DNA of 64,000 nucleotides, taken from contig JFHB01000003.1 of NCBI GenBank assembly GCA_000729835.1, positions 186,001 through 250,000 of the forward strand, written 5' to 3'. The stretch comes from Atkinsonella hypoxylon (lineage: Eukaryota; Ascomycota; Sordariomycetes; Hypocreales; Clavicipitaceae). The notes beneath the pieces are model-generated. The model searched no databases. It was not told the origin of the DNA and worked only from the letters and a program-made list of their open reading frames with translations. Within the stretch, counting starts at the first letter, position 1. Each line of letters begins with the position of its first letter. Shown here one piece after another: positions 43,714 through 57,634 of this stretch. The translations under genes and the position numbers were made by a program.

Positions 43714-46700
43714 CGCTCCTTTCCAAGTGACACTTGATTTGACGTGTGCCAAACTGCCCGTCGCCTTTCTAGTTCGGGACTCCAGGATACGACGAAGCAC
43801 AAACGTTAAGCAGAACTCGCCAAGTGATACGCGACACAACCAACGATACAATGGAATGGATCAAGTGCAACAACAATAACAGAATGCTGTCAGGATAGAA
43901 CGATCGAGTATGGATGGTGTGAAGCAGAAGAGAAAAGCAGAGGTGATTGCTCTGTTCCACAAAGCTTTATGTCTGCTTCGGAGTCCAGCCCAGGCTAAGA
44001 CGGATTGCACACAGTAGGTACTCGAACACTTTGAGGATGGACGACTGAACGAGCTGTCACCACCTGTCACCACAAGAGAGACTCTCTGTCTGCTTCTTAG
44101 CTTAGCTCTTCCCAACAGGAACTCGGCCAATGTCGAGGCGCGAATGCAGATTGAAGGTGGGACGAGGGCTTTGCCTCCAAGTCCAAACGACCGGCAACGG
44201 TAATCCGGAGCACATGCGGAGTACCAACTGATACTGCCGATGCGGAATTGGGGAAGGTGTGCTGATGTACGGAGTAGAGGATGATTTGCATTTCGCAAAC
44301 CTTGCTTGACCCATCCGTTTTCGGCAGCTAAGATGGTATGCAACATTGGCATCGTCTCCAGAAGTCGTCCGGTCGTTCAGTCGCATACATTAGGTACATG
44401 GCAACGATCGCGAACAAGGTCATACGCAGTGAGACAATCCTTACGAGCAGAGTCTCTGGTTGCATGGACGGCGCGACCATGAGACAGGCAGCAGTCTTCC
44501 GCATCGTATAGTATCCTCACGTTTCCTTTTCATTCTTGGAGAAGAACTACTTCGTACCCATTACAAGTCGTCAGTCCTTCTGTCGCGACTCTGGTCAGCG
44601 GCCGAGGTGGCTGACGCTAACAAAGCCTATTGTTCTGTGCGGGCCACAGTGTCGAGGCTGGCAGGCAATACGGGTATCTGCTCCGCGCATGGAGATGCTT
44701 CAGTCGTGAATAGGTAGAGAGACTGTTTGGCTTCGAAATGCAATGATAAGAGCTGGCTGCTGGCTGCTGGCTGCTGACTGCTAGTCGGACTCTGACTAGG
44801 TACCTGGCTTATAGCTTATAGAGGCTATCTGCTATGCTTCAGCGTCTGATTGGCTGACGTGCTGGTTAACAACCACTGACTTATGCAGGGATAGGTAGGT
44901 ACCCAAGTCCCTGGGTATATGTGCGTGTATTATTTATTATTTATTATATTAATATGGCACGTCAAAGGGATGTGTCTCTCCACCCTTGCTTGACCCTGGA
45001 CAAACTGCGTCATGATAAAATGACGGTTACTGTGCTGTACTCCGTACGCGAGGGCCAGAGCTGTCCCGGCAACGTGTACAACCGACGATGGGATGCAAAA
45101 ATGGTCCCTTGTCTGCTGCATCTTGGTAAATAGGCTCTTGAGACAGCCTGCCAGCCTGCCAGCCTTTTGTGGGAGTTCATCTCGATGCTGTATCATGCAG
45201 CAATGTGTTATCTGCCAAAGGAAGGAGGCACGCCTGCGCCTTCCGTTTCCGTGGCCCTTTCGCCAGCGCGACGGGCAGGCGAGGTCTGTTTGGCATTTGC
45301 TTTGTGTAACCATGAACTAGTTATTTATTACACGGATACGGAGCAGTCTCCCTTGATCATACATACATAGTAGAGGGGCCGCTTGCTCATAGCCGACTTC
45401 ATTCCGTTGCACAGTCTGGGCTTATCTCCTTCTTGTTCTTGGAAGGATTCCGTGCTTCGTCGGCCACAAAAGCTGCGCTAATCGGCTCTAAGTTCACCTC
45501 TAGCAACTGGTCTCGTCCAAAATTGAGCGGCATCTCCCTTGTATGGATCCAATTGCAAGGTATGCGGCGCGCTGACCATTGGCCGCTTGACGGTATGTAG
45601 AAAGGCTTTCGTTGTGTAACTCTTATTCCTCAAGGTTTCCCGTCCAGGTGAATTATGCTTTTGTCCACCTCGTTTATTGTCCAGAGAACTGCAATTGGCA
45701 CGCTCGTTGGTATGAATAACTTTGATACAACAATGCATTGCTGCGAGCGAATGCGCGCCACAGTTAACCGTCGTATCGCTCACCTCCCGTTCACATCGTC
45801 GTACGATGGCTTCTTCTTTTCAGGGACGGCTCTTAGCTAACGCCCCTCTATTTGGCTGTTGCCTCCGTTGCCCTGTTCCTTCACGTCAAGTGACGACACT
45901 GTGCACTTCTACGGATATCCACCGTGCACCAGGCTCAAGAAGCCGCTTGAAAGGATTAACTCAGCTGAATAAACTTAATTGAGCCCCGGTAGTGGAATCA
46001 ACCGCTCGGTAGCTTGCCGTCCCTCGCGCAGCCGTCCACGAGTCGTATGTTAATCATTGGGACAACAAGTAACCGTGTTTCACAGGTATTAATTACGCCG
46101 GATCACAATACCAACAATAACTACATTGTGGTTCCTTTCAGCAACCTGGGCGTTGACATTCTTGCAAATTTGACGGTAGTGCCCGCGATAAGGCTAAACC
46201 GGTATGTTTGCCCCACAAGGAAATGGAAACCAGGGACAATGCGGCGAGCGTGATCGACAGAATCGCCTGTGAGTGCTGGTCAGCATTCGCTCGAGTGCCT
46301 CGTGCTTGTACCATTGTGTGCCATGCCGTCGAGCAACCGGTCTGCAGTCACATCAAGCTCGCCGTTCTCTTTTTCTTTGCAATGAGGTACTAGTATCTGC
46401 CGATATGTCTTCAATGCCTGACCGTCATCAGTTTATACCTAATACTAAGCGCCGATGCATGCCACGCAACTATGATATTGAGGGCGCTTCTCAGCATTAG
46501 CAAGGCCTGAACGGTATGGTATGCCAAAGCAGCCGACTTAGCTAAACATGGAAACATGCAGCGAGCTTGGTGTCCTGGCCATGCGAGATAATGCACTTAC
46601 GACGCGCAATGAAGATAATCTACACAGCGTCTCCTTTTCACTTCTCCGGCAACTAACATATGATTGATTTGACTAAGCCTCGGTAAACTGGCCGCCAAAC

Positions 46701-48218
46701 GGTCCGTTCACTGGGTCAGGCGCCTATCCTTTTTGGATACTACATGTTATGGGCTTGCTTGTCTCTGCCAGTGGGATCAAAGATCTTACGTTGCCGCAGC
46801 AAATCAAAGCTAAATCCAATCCAATGGCGCGGGAGTCCGGAGCTTCCTACGTATAAGTACGTAAGGCGGCGATGTTAGCCTGATCAACCAAGTAAGGATC
46901 TCATGGGCCAGGCCCCTTGCCAAGCCTAATGAATGAAGCATGCTAGCTGACATCTAGCTGCAGTGCCAGTTCAAGGAAAATCAACCAGTAAGACAGGAGG
47001 ACGAGATAAGACTGACACCCTCAAAGCAGCTTTAGCCCATCATGACTGTGTAATAAGAGACTCCAAGATGCGTTTTGATAGCGCAGGGCCAGGGAGGCTG
47101 TACGTGCGTGTGGGCCGGACTTGGTATTGCTTACGTTGAACTAGCCGGTAGTTACCATGGCGTAAGTTTCTTTCTTCTCTTTCTCGTCAAAATGACCGCG
47201 CAGTGTAAGGCAGGACCGGACAGAGAGCCCGTGACTTCAAATTGATTCGTTTCAATGCAGAAAACCTCAAGTCTTTTTCCATGCGTTGGGGGCTTTTCCA
47301 TACTTGATACCTCGGCAATTTCACGCAGCGCAGTGCTTTGTGCTTTTACTGGTCAAGCAGCAAAATTCTGTTGGGCTGCAGCGCTGCTCGCGGTCTTATG
47401 ATATATTGGTGCAAAATTATGCTTTCGCATTTTTGTAAATTGCAATTTTGAGACAAGTTTTTGCCATTATCTACGCGGAAGTCCTCAAGCAGATATTATC
47501 TATCGCACGGATCACCAGACTGGGAAATTCGACGGTGGTGGAGTTGAGAACAGCCAACTCAATAGATGCTGACGGGCCTGCTAAATGCCAGCAGCTACCC
47601 GGGTAGTTACAATAAGAAAACAAGTCTTGGAGGTTCTCCTGTTCGTTGTCATGAGTTGACAGACTGCCTACCGATTTGCCACAGAACATCACGATTTACC
47701 TTACGGCAAATGGGGTTTTAGCAAGTAGAATGCAAACTCTATGGTGCATGGCGCTCTGTGATTTTATGATCCATCGTCGGAGGGCAGGACACGATAGGAT
47801 ATCTACATGTGCCGTGATTTCGTTTGCAACTTTTTAGGAAATAGATCAGGGTCATGTATTATTTAGTACAGCCGAAGATTGGTGGGACTTCTATTACAGC
47901 GACGTTCGTAGGTAAATTAAAGTACCTTCTATTGGTCCTGATCAGTCCACCTCCTAACTCGCCAAACTCAAACTTGCTTAGTCATAATATCGTGCCCGCC
48001 CGTTTTGCGTTGGACCACTTGTTGACCTGGAATCTGCAGGACCCTCCATTGTCGTCACATTGGAGGTTGCCTACGCTGCGTATCCGAACCGTGTGTGGCC
48101 AGAGACTTGTTCTTTCCTTTGTTTTCTTTCATCAAAGGCTCTACTTCCAGCGTCTCAGTGTTTTGCTGTCAGCTCATGAGCCTCGAAGGTATCCTCAGCA
48201 GCCGGCCGCATTTTCGCC

Positions 48219-51200
48219 ATGTCTACTCCGTCTACAGAGCAACGCGAGCTGCATTTGGTGGAGAGCGTCGAATTCAAAATCCTAGGTGTGGCCAATAAAG
48301 AAGACAAGCTCCATCAACTGCTTCAGCGGTACCTAGCGCCGCTGATTTTAAAGGCAGCCAGTGATCATGCCTCGGTCAGAGCACGAGTAAGGAAATTTGG
48401 CTTATTAGGACGTCTTTGACTTTCCGAGCCCTATGTTAACTAGTGAATAGGTTATCCAGATTCTTGCTAGGCTGAAAACCTTTATACAGTCTCCAGAGTA
48501 TGTCTTTGTGATTCAATGGCTCCATGTGAACCTGGAATGATACATAGAGAGGTCACTGACCTGTTTTCGTATGAACAAAAAAGGATAGTGTTGCCTGTCA
48601 AAGCACTACTGCAACAATACAAGTCAAATGACTCTGCCGTGATCAAGCAGCTGGATCTGTCCTTCATCATGCATAGTTTAGACAGGTTAGGTGTCGAAGA
48701 CAAAAGGGAACTGGTTCCAATTGCCTTGGCCGGCTTTGCGAAAGATGAGGGACAGCCCAGAGCTGCCACCATATTTAATATCACACTGAGACTGCTTCTC
48801 GATCTACGAATTCCTCCACGGGGGAGCACAGAAGATTCGAACTTCAGATCTGCCATTGGTCTGGCAGACGATGCCGATGCTCAATGTCTTTCTAGGGCCC
48901 TTGGCACCTTCTTGCGCCTCCGTACACCTACTGGGGACAAGTCGTTGGCACAATCTAATCCAGCACTCTCTGAAGCTGAACTGAGACTATTTCCCTCCGA
49001 ATTCCCTGAAAATGAGAAAATTTTCACAAGGAGCAGAGAACTGAAGATGAAAGTCATCACATTGCTGTCTAGCGGGGCCTTCACTGACGAGGAGAGATTT
49101 TTCCCTGCACTTTACGCTGCTTCAGGTTTTGACAACAGGGTCGCATCTACGGCAGAGGAGATCCTCAAACGAAGCACTGTATCTGTTGAGGATGAGTCGC
49201 TGGTCAAACGTTTGTTTCTCGCGCACTCGCAACTTCCAGCACCCTATCGCATTCGAACTCTTGCCATTCTGTCCAGGTCAACAATCGCGACCACAATGTC
49301 CGACGACATCATGGCTGTCGTGAACCTTGACTTTTTGCCGGATAGTTCTATGCAGCCCGCGAGTGCCTTGGAACGCACGAAATTGCATACGTCTTTATTT
49401 CATTTCCTGTCTTGGGTGGCGCAAGTTGGCCCGTCAAAATCCGATTTCACGATTGGAATGCCACTCATCCAGGCAATGAGGTCATACATCGAGGGGCAAG
49501 GTTGGCCTGTTCCCTACCAGACCTCAAATGACGACATTGCATTACGTTGTAGAGCCTACGAAACTATTGGCTTGGTAGCGAGAAGCGCTGATATACCTGA
49601 TTTAGAAAGACTCGACCTAGGCGTGTGGCTGCTTCGGTCCTTGTCTGAAGACAATATAAGCGATGCTGTAGTGAATATTGACGGTGCGCTCTCCAGCCTC
49701 ACTGCAGCGATACCCACGAGCGTTGGCGGAGTGAACGAGGGCCTAAAGCTCATTCTTCTCATGTACATGACGCTGGCGGATGAGGCTCCCGCAGTGCGAA
49801 GCACCAGACACGCTATCGTAAAATGGGCAAACCAGTGTCTGCCCTTTTCTGACATTCTTGGTCGATGGATCGATATCTTGGCCATTGCTGGGAGACACAA
49901 TGAACGGAATGATGTGATAGAACAGGGTTACAGGGGTCTCGATCCGTGGACATACTACGCTCATACAGATACAACGCCACAACTACCTGACTGGAAAGAC
50001 ATGACGATCACCTTTTTTGACTCCCCTTTAGACCCGCACATGAGCCCCCAACAGGTTATTAATGATGACAATAAAACCTTGCCAAACAATGTTGTGTTTC
50101 AAAATTTCCAGGGCTCACGACTTGCTGCGTTTTCTGTAACTCTTCGGTATATCAAACAGATTATGCTTCTTACGGCACTTGCCGGTTTTGACGTCAAGCC
50201 GGATTGGATGCAGATTCTTGACGCACAGATTTCCACTGACATAGCTACCAGAGACAAGGTGCGGGCATATCTGCGTTCTGTGGACAGCGCATACGTCGTC
50301 TTCTATCTGAAGACCTGTCTGAGCGGCGCCTTTGTTGAAGGGTCATCTATTGTGGAAGAGTGTCTGCGCTGCTTCGTTGAGGTCGCTGCTTGGACGCCTG
50401 GTGCGCCCATAGGCTTCCTCACGGATGCCAGTGTAGACCTATTACCACTCATCAAATCCAACCACAAGGAGATTCGATTGCTTGCTGCAAAAGCATTTGG
50501 AATCCTGGCAGGACATCCCGCAAATAGCTCGGACTCTGTAGGAAACTGGATCATGACCTTGAAGTCCTTATTTGACAACGCTGAATCGTTCGTGGGTGCG
50601 AACGCAAATGCCGCGGAAGGTGCTCTACTTGCTTTTGGCTACCTTCTTTCTCGATGCGTATACTATGATAGACCCTTCCCACAACACTCAGAGTGGCCAT
50701 ACCGCTTTCTTATCAACGACGGTATGCCTTCGTCTCTGTATGAGGCAGCATTGGATTCATTTTCTCAGCTCTGGGCTGCCAAACTGGCCATTCCATCGAC
50801 TGAAGGAGAGTTTTCTATCACCAAAGTCATCATTAAACTGTCCTCGGACGCAAAAAAGGTTAACGAGAAGGCCATTGCGGCGCTCGGAAGCCTGGCTACA
50901 GGATTGGAGGAAGAATCCGATGTGAGCGAGAATGAGGATTCATTCCCTGGTGTACTTGGCCAAATAGTGAGGAATCTGTTCTCGCTTCATGAAATTAAAC
51001 GAGTTGACGTTCAATTTACAGTAGGAGATGCCATCATTTCCGCTGTGGCTAGATGGGAGTCGAACAGCATGAGACTCAAAACAGATGTCGAAGCCAGGAA
51101 CTCGGCATTCCTCACCGGTGCCCGAGGTAGGTGGCTAGACCAAGTTATCAAGAAGATTTTGCAAGACTGTAAGGCCACTAAGCCATCAATACTCAAGGCC

Positions 51201-53843
51201 TCTGGAATCTGGCTCTTTTGTATCGTACAATTTGGTTCTCATCTCAGCCAAGTACAGTGCCGGCTGAGAGAGGCCCAAGCTGCCTTCATGAGACTCCTTA
51301 GTGCGAGGGATGAGCTGGTGCAAGAAACAGCATCCCGTGGCCTTTCACTAGTCTATGAACGAGGTGATGCAGACCTCAAATCTGCCTTGGTAAAAGATCT
51401 CGTGTCGGCCTTCACAGGTAGCGGGACGCAACTGAAGGTCGACGAGGAGACTGAGCTATTTGAGCCTGGTGCACTACCTACCGGCAAGGGCAACTCAGTC
51501 ACATCTTACAAGGATATTGTCAGCTTGGCTAATGAGGTGGGAGATCAACGCCTGGTGTACAAATTCATGTCCTTGGCTGCCAATGCTACAACATGGTCTA
51601 CCAGGTCCGCGTTCGGCCGCTTTGGGCTCAGCAACATTCTAATCGAGTCGGAAGTAGACCCCAAGCTGTACCCCAAGCTGTACAGATACCGATTTGATCC
51701 CAATGGAAATGTTCAGCGATCGATGGATGACATTTGGAAAGCACTGGTCAAGGATTCGAATGCTACTATTGAGGCTCATTTCGAAGCCATTATACAGGAT
51801 CTCCTAGAAAGCATACTGGGCAAAGAGTGGCGAGTGAGGGAAGCAAGTTGTGCTGCCATTTCCGATCTCATACAAGGGCGATCGTTTCCTCTATATGAGA
51901 AGTACTACCGCGATATCTGGGCCAGCGCCCTCAAAGTGCTGGACGACGTCAAAGGCAGTGTAAGAGAAGCTGCACTGAAATTGTGCATGACGCTCTCCAA
52001 CACCCTTATTCGCCAATTGGAAGAGGGTAATCATACTTCTGCTGTTCAGGCCATGATGAAGGAGGCGCTGCCATTTTTGTTGTCTGACAAAGGCGTGGAA
52101 AGTTCAGTTCAGGAGGTCCAATTATTTGCAACTGTAACCGTTATGAAGATTGCCAAGCATGGTGGCAAGGCTCTCAGACCTTTCATTCCTACCATGATCC
52201 CTCAACTACTGGGTCTGTTGAGCACGATTGAACCTGAGCAAATCAACTATGCATATCAACGCGCGGGAGAATTGAGCCGAGACAAGATTGATAAGCTACG
52301 TTCGCAGATGGTTAATCAGTCACCGATTTCTGAAGCAATTGATAACTGCTTACGATTCATTGACGCCGGCGTTATGACAGAGTTCGTCCCTAGATTTGAA
52401 ACCACAATCAAGACTGCTATTGGTATGCCTACAAAGATAGGATGTAGCAGGGTCATTACCACACTTGCCACCCGCCACAGCAGTGATATGCAGCCGATAG
52501 CAGGCAAGCTGTTGCAGCTTCTAGAGAAACAGGCCATGGACAAGAATGATGAGGTTAGTCAAGCATACGCCAGAGCAGCTGCTTATATGATTCGCGCCGC
52601 TCCAGAGGCCAGTAAGGTGCGCTTCTCTGAAAAGGTTGTCGGTCTTTATCTCCAAGCGGAGGACGACAGTCGTCGTCAAAAAGTGGCAGATATGGTCGTT
52701 TCCGTGGCAAAGATCTCACCGGATCATTTTACTGCCCAGGAGTCTATATTGTTGCCTTTTGCGTATCTCGGTTCCAACGATGCCGACGAGTATACGGGGA
52801 AAGTATTCAAGGAGGTTTGGGACCAGCATGCAGGAAGCAGCCGCACTGTGACGAGATACGTTCGAGAGATTGTGAGCTTGGTCGACCACTGCCTGGACAC
52901 AGCGCGATGGGCACTTAGGCATACTGGGGCGTTCACTGTCGCCGCCATGGCAGCTGACGTTGCCGACGCAAGTGAAGCTACAGGGTCTATTGATGAATCC
53001 AACCTGAAAACGATTTGGCCTGCCTTTGACAAAGCATTGGCCTTGAAAACCTTTCCAGGCAAGGAGAAGTTGTTGCAGTCGTATCCAAAATTCGTGGGAA
53101 AAAGTAGTCTGCTTTGGAAATCCGACAACGCTATTTCTGTTCAGATGAAAAAGATTGCAATTCGAGAAGCAAAACGGAATAATGATGAGTATCGACCACA
53201 CGCCTTCGAGTGTCTGTGGAGATTCGCCAGAGCCCGGCCAGATCTCGACATGTTGAAAGACATTTGCTCTATAGCCACTTCCTACCTCAACGACTTCAAA
53301 GATGGAGATGGAGTAGATTCAAACCCTAAGGAGAGTCAAAAAGAGAATATCTCATCCAAGACGGCCAAAAAGGCATTTGAAGCTGTTGCTCGAGGCTACG
53401 CCCTATCGAACGAAATTGACATCAGAACGTCCCTTGGAGACATCATTGCCACATTGAAACCATACATTATCCACGCAAAACTCGGATTCATAAAGCGAGA
53501 AATTTGGTATGAATGTGTCTACGACTTGATGGGAGATGCAGTCCAGTATACAAATACCATGGATCCTTTGCCATCACCATATAAGGGATCTAAGGTCATA
53601 GCATCCTATTTTGAGAGTCTCGATATAGGAAAGGGTGAGTCAGGCACCGAATCCCAGCGCTTGAAGAGGGTCAAGGCTGTGTCTAAGGTGTTGGAAGCGA
53701 GGAATAAGGGCGTCTTTGGGCAGGCCAGCTTGCCCAGTAGTCTAGAAGCTGAGATACAAGGCGCACTCGGAGAAGAGAGGTCTATTGACGTGCAGAAAGC
53801 ATGGAGGCAGTTGCTGGAAGAGGTTAAGCAATCGCGGGCATAG
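48219..53843 (+). CDS. ECM29: Proteasome adaptor/scaffold Ecm29
   Basis: Large HEAT-repeat protein that clamps the 26S proteasome, inspects its assembly and links it to other cell parts. Three exons (48219-48386, 48451-48497, 48584-53843; introns 64 and 86 nt) give 1824 aa, close to yeast (about 1870) and human (about 1845). The start fits the conserved N terminus ELHLVESVEFKILGVANKEDKLHQ; the tiny 47-nt exon 2 encodes VIQILARLKTFIQSPE, and the join gives SPEIVLPVKALLQQYK, as in homologues. Further conserved parts: WVREASCAAISDLIQGR-like segment at about 51825, FVPRFETTIKTAIGMPTKIGCSRVI, and NDEYRPHAFECLWRFA. No lost exon or frameshift is visible. Confidence 0.94.
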
Positions 53844-54685
53844 CCATGACTATAGGTGAACTAAGGAGAACTCGAGGTATAGAGCCCGGCAGGAAGCACA
53901 GTTTCGCGACTGTTCAGGAAGGTATTAATATGAAAGAAAAGGTGCGAACTGCCAGGTGCGTTAGTGCAAGACCCAAACAAATATCGAATAGCTGAGTCCA
54001 AGCCAGGCGGAAGGCTAGTCTGTTGTTAAGGCGATCTGGAACGATGTATTGAACCCTGGTGGCCTTGAAAATCATTCCAGTGACCCAACGTGAACGCGAG
54101 CAGCTTAATGTACGTCCCGGACTAGTTTTGTTACGTATTAGTTACGGACTCCCATGTTACGGTCTGGTCTGGACCGGTTGCGTCATGGTGGTCGGATGCC
54201 TGCACGAGCCCCTCAGCGAATCAATGCTGCCCATTTGTATTCCCAGCACAAATTGCAAGTCAGAAACGGCATTCGCGCCGGACACGCAGCCACCACTCGT
54301 TTCTGTTCGCTTTTCTTCTTGCCTTGGCTATCGCTTCCATTACAGCACTGAACCCACACAGAGCGTTCGGGCTGCTTTTCTTGCCAAAGCAAAAGTTCCA
54401 TCAGTTTCATTCATCCCTCCAAGTCTATCCGCGACAAACCAGAGCCGGCACTTGACGCAGGCCAAGAACGTCTGCCAGGGTGAGGGGCAGGCAATCTCGA
54501 GAGAAGCACAACTCTGCTCGCACTTCATACTTGCATCATCATCGATCCACAAGACCTACTGCATTGAGAATATACTCCCCAAGGAACTTGCAGACTCCAG
54601 TTGACGTCCACCACGAGGAAAATATCTTTTACGAACCTTTGAGCTCGAGCCAGGAGTCGAGTTTGTCCAAGTCCGAGGTCGCGAT
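53844..54685. other. Intergenic region ECM29 - UBX gene
   Basis: 842 bases holding the ECM29 3' end and UBX promoter/leader. Frames here are without domains. No gene is supported. Confidence 0.55.
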
Positions 54686-56381
54686 ATGGATGAGGCTATC
54701 TCGACTTTTGTCTCCATTACTGGAGCGACCCCGGAAGTTGGAATGGGATTCCTACAAATCACAAATGGGGATTTTGAACGTGCGGTTGGCCTGTACTTTG
54801 AAAACCCGGAGTTAGCTTCTGGGGTCGGAGCTGGAATCTCTGACGCTGCATCCATACCTTCAGCTAGACAGGCAGCTTCTCGCTCTTCGAATATCGGTCG
54901 CCAGGATGCTAGTGGTGTCATTGAAATAAGTGACGATGACGAAGACATGGCACGAGACAGCACTGGTCTCGACAGCGGCGACGAAGGCGAACGGGCAGCT
55001 ATCCAACACGCAGCTGCCCTGGCACAGGAAGAAGAGGATGCGGCTATGGCCAAGAGGTTACAAGAGGAATTGTACTCTGGGGGTCCAGGTGGCCCAGCAG
55101 ACCAGGAAGACGTGAGGGCGCCGATTGCGCGCACGACTGAGACTCTCGTTGCACCAGACCCTAACTGGGGTGGTGCTGCGGATGAGGAGACTACACAGAG
55201 ACTGCTTGAGCACCTGAGGAGCAGAAGACGTCCTCCTCGTAAGTCTCGGGATTGCCATTCTGCTGTGATGTGATTATTCTATGTGACTCGAGACGGCTTC
55301 ATTGGCTAACAGCAATCGTGTAGCTCGCAGCGGTGGTCCGTTTGGCCAAGGAGTCTGGGGGGATGGAGCGAGTTCCTCAAGTAGCGCTAATCCCGGAGAC
55401 GGCGGAAGCCACGCGCGACGATTGGAAGATTTATTTCGGCCCCCGTATGACTTAATGTCTCGTTATACATGGGATGAAGCGAGAGCGCTCGGCAAAGAGG
55501 ATAAGAAATGGATCTTGGTAAATCTTCAAGATATGAATGACTTCAACTGCCAGGCTCTCAACAGAGACATCTGGAAAGACACTGCCGTGCGGGATCTAGT
55601 ATCCGAGAACTTTATTTTCCTGCAGTATGACAAAGATTACCCCGATGCTGAGGAGTATATAACTTTTTACTTTCCCAATCAAACGCATGAGAACCCGGAC
55701 AACTATCCGCATGTTTCCATCGTCGATCCTCGGACTGGTGAACAGGTGAAGGTGTGGAGCGGTAGGCCGTTTCCTAGCGCAACAGAGTTTCATGCCGAGC
55801 TAGCCGAGTTCCTCGACAGATACAGTCTCGCTGCGAACAGCAAGAACCCTGTCGCCAAAGCTACGGCTCGCAAACCTGCTGCATTGGATGTTGACAGGAT
55901 GACGGAGGAAGAAATGCTAGAGATGGCTCTTCAAAATAGTCTAGCGGCAGGCGGCGAAAGCAGTCGTTCCACTTCAACACCCAACATTCATGATCCTGAT
56001 GCTCTCACCAAGTCTCCTGAACCCAGCGGGGCTGACCCTGAGGCTAAAGGTAAAGAGCGTGAAGCGGCTCCCGAACAAGGCGTGTTTGCCTCCATATCGA
56101 ACGGGAAACCACACATAGAACCAGAAAACAATCCGGCAACCACGACGAGGATACAATTCAGGCATCCTACGGGGCGGGTGATTCGACGGTTCAACCTGCA
56201 AGATCCAGTAAGGCGCATCTACGAGTGGCTCAAGGCCGAGCCACTGGAGGGCAAGAGAGGTCTAGTATTTGAACTCAAGAGGATGCCACAAGGCCAGGAC
56301 TTGATAGAGAGCCTGGAAAAGAGTGTTGAAGAGAGTGGTCTGAAACAAGGGACGGTGATGATCGAGTTTATTGAAGACTAG
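54686..56381 (+). CDS. UBX5: UBA-UAS-UBX protein, Cdc48/p97 cofactor (Ubx5/UBXN7-like)
   Basis: Ubiquitin-receptor adaptor that brings substrates to the Cdc48 ATPase. Two exons (54686-55238, 55324-56381; intron 85 nt) give 536 aa. Domain order: UBA-like at about 1-45 (ISTFVSITGATPEVGMGFLQ.. FERAVGLYFENPEL), a Glu/Ala-rich coiled region, a UAS thioredoxin-like domain at about 220-360 (DLMSRYTWDEARALGKEDKKWILVN, DIWKDTAVRDLVSENFIF, PHVSIVDPRTGEQVKVW), a UIM-like helix (EEEMLEMALQNSLA) and a C-terminal UBX domain from about 450 (TTTRIQFRHPTGRVIRRF). The order matches yeast Ubx5 and human UBXN7. Exon join restores PPRPSGG-like continuity (RRPPRSGGPFG). Confidence 0.88.
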
Positions 56382-57634
56382 CGAATAGGAACCAGGAATG
56401 TGAAGAGGCATGGACTGCAAGATGCGCAGTACTTTACATATAGACGGTCTGCACTACGTAACATACAAGACGATTGATATGGCTCGCTTCATCTTTCAAT
56501 ATAGCCTCTCGCACCCGCGGCGGCGCTCGGGATGAAGCGATGCGGGAGACGACCCGCCTTGCTTCTCAAATCACTGAATTGACTTGACTGGCTGGTGTAT
56601 CCTGTAGCAATAACGAGGATAAGCGCGTCGCGAGGATATCTAAGATGGATAGATGAATGAATATTCATGAAGCATTGACAGACACTCAAGTGCGTGCAGT
56701 TTCGAGATTGAGATGGAGACATGGGGCGAATTCATCAACAACGAGCCTATTGCAATAAGAGCTAGAAAGGAAAGTATGCCAATAGATGTGAGAAAAAAAG
56801 AAAAAGAAAGGGCCATTCCTTCTGTTGTCGAGAGGAAACACACATACATTATCACCGACCGGACAGTCATTGCAGTCCAACTCTCTCTTGTCAACGGGCA
56901 GCAGCAATAAATAATACATAATATCAGGCACAGGCAAGAAACGCGTTGTGGTCTGGTCGACCGGTGGAGTTTGCCCCCCCCCCCCCAGCTTTCAAATTGG
57001 GAATCGAGTCTGGTGGACCACCCAACCAACCGGTTGACCACCCACACCGGTTGACCAGGCCATACATACATCCCTATTGAGTAACTGTAACAAGGATGAA
57101 CGCGCTGGTCCTGCCCATCCATGTCTTAGTTAATATCCATGTCAACAAGATTGATGCTCAACCCCACGGGCCTGTCAATATGGCCGCCCACCTGCGACAG
57201 CCAGCCAGCTTGTTTGTTTTTGTTCACACCAGAATCCGGGGTGCTGGGTTTGCGTGCATTGCCCTGCCGCCTTTGGATTTCGCCAATTTCGCGTATGTGC
57301 AATTCTTTTCGTTATCTACCTCATCTTCGGAGAGAACTGTTCTTTCTTTCCCTCTCACGCCTTTGTGCATTCCCCTAGGTATCTAATAATAGGCCTGCCT
57401 GCGCTACCGGAGGAGAACTCTGGGTTTGGGTTTGGGCTCGAGGAGGGGTCCGATCGTCCTCAGAAAGCTACCGACATCCATGCACACAGCAAAAACAGGC
57501 GTCTCGTGTTGCAAAACCGCGTTGCTTGACAACGATTCAACACCCTCAATGCAGCATACGATCTGCATACGGCAATAATTCCCTTATTGCATTTTGGCGA
57601 CGTCGTGTTGAACAGCCCCCGCAAACCGGTAGCC
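56382..57634. other. Intergenic region UBX gene - GC kinase
   Basis: 1.25 kb holding a 3' flank and the kinase promoter. A C-homopolymer lies at about 56975-56987, and GGTTGACCA-type repeats occur at 57000-57060. No gene is supported. Confidence 0.5.

Larger units (their letters stand above)
40998..48218. other. Long gene-poor region between RRM gene and ECM29
   Basis: 7.2 kb in which I find no convincing gene. On the minus side it probably starts with a long 5' leader of the RRM gene: a pyrimidine-rich promoter-like zone near 42600-42700 and a good donor (GTAAGTAATT) at about 42533. A minus-strand frame at 42046-42333 looks compositionally coding but is unassigned (see separate entry). The rest has minisatellites at 43642-43713 and 44753-44781 and TACTCCGTA-type motifs at 44268 and 45038. 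It could contain non-coding RNA genes that cannot be called from sequence alone. Confidence 0.5.

Noticed and set aside
43861..44352. 163-codon minus-strand frame in the gene-poor region
   Set aside because: No domain, mixed composition, and no start context or splice signals; probably chance in GC-rich DNA.
54059..54604. 181-codon frame ahead of the UBX gene
   Set aside because: No domain, rare-codon-like composition, and it overlaps the expected promoter and leader of the UBX gene.
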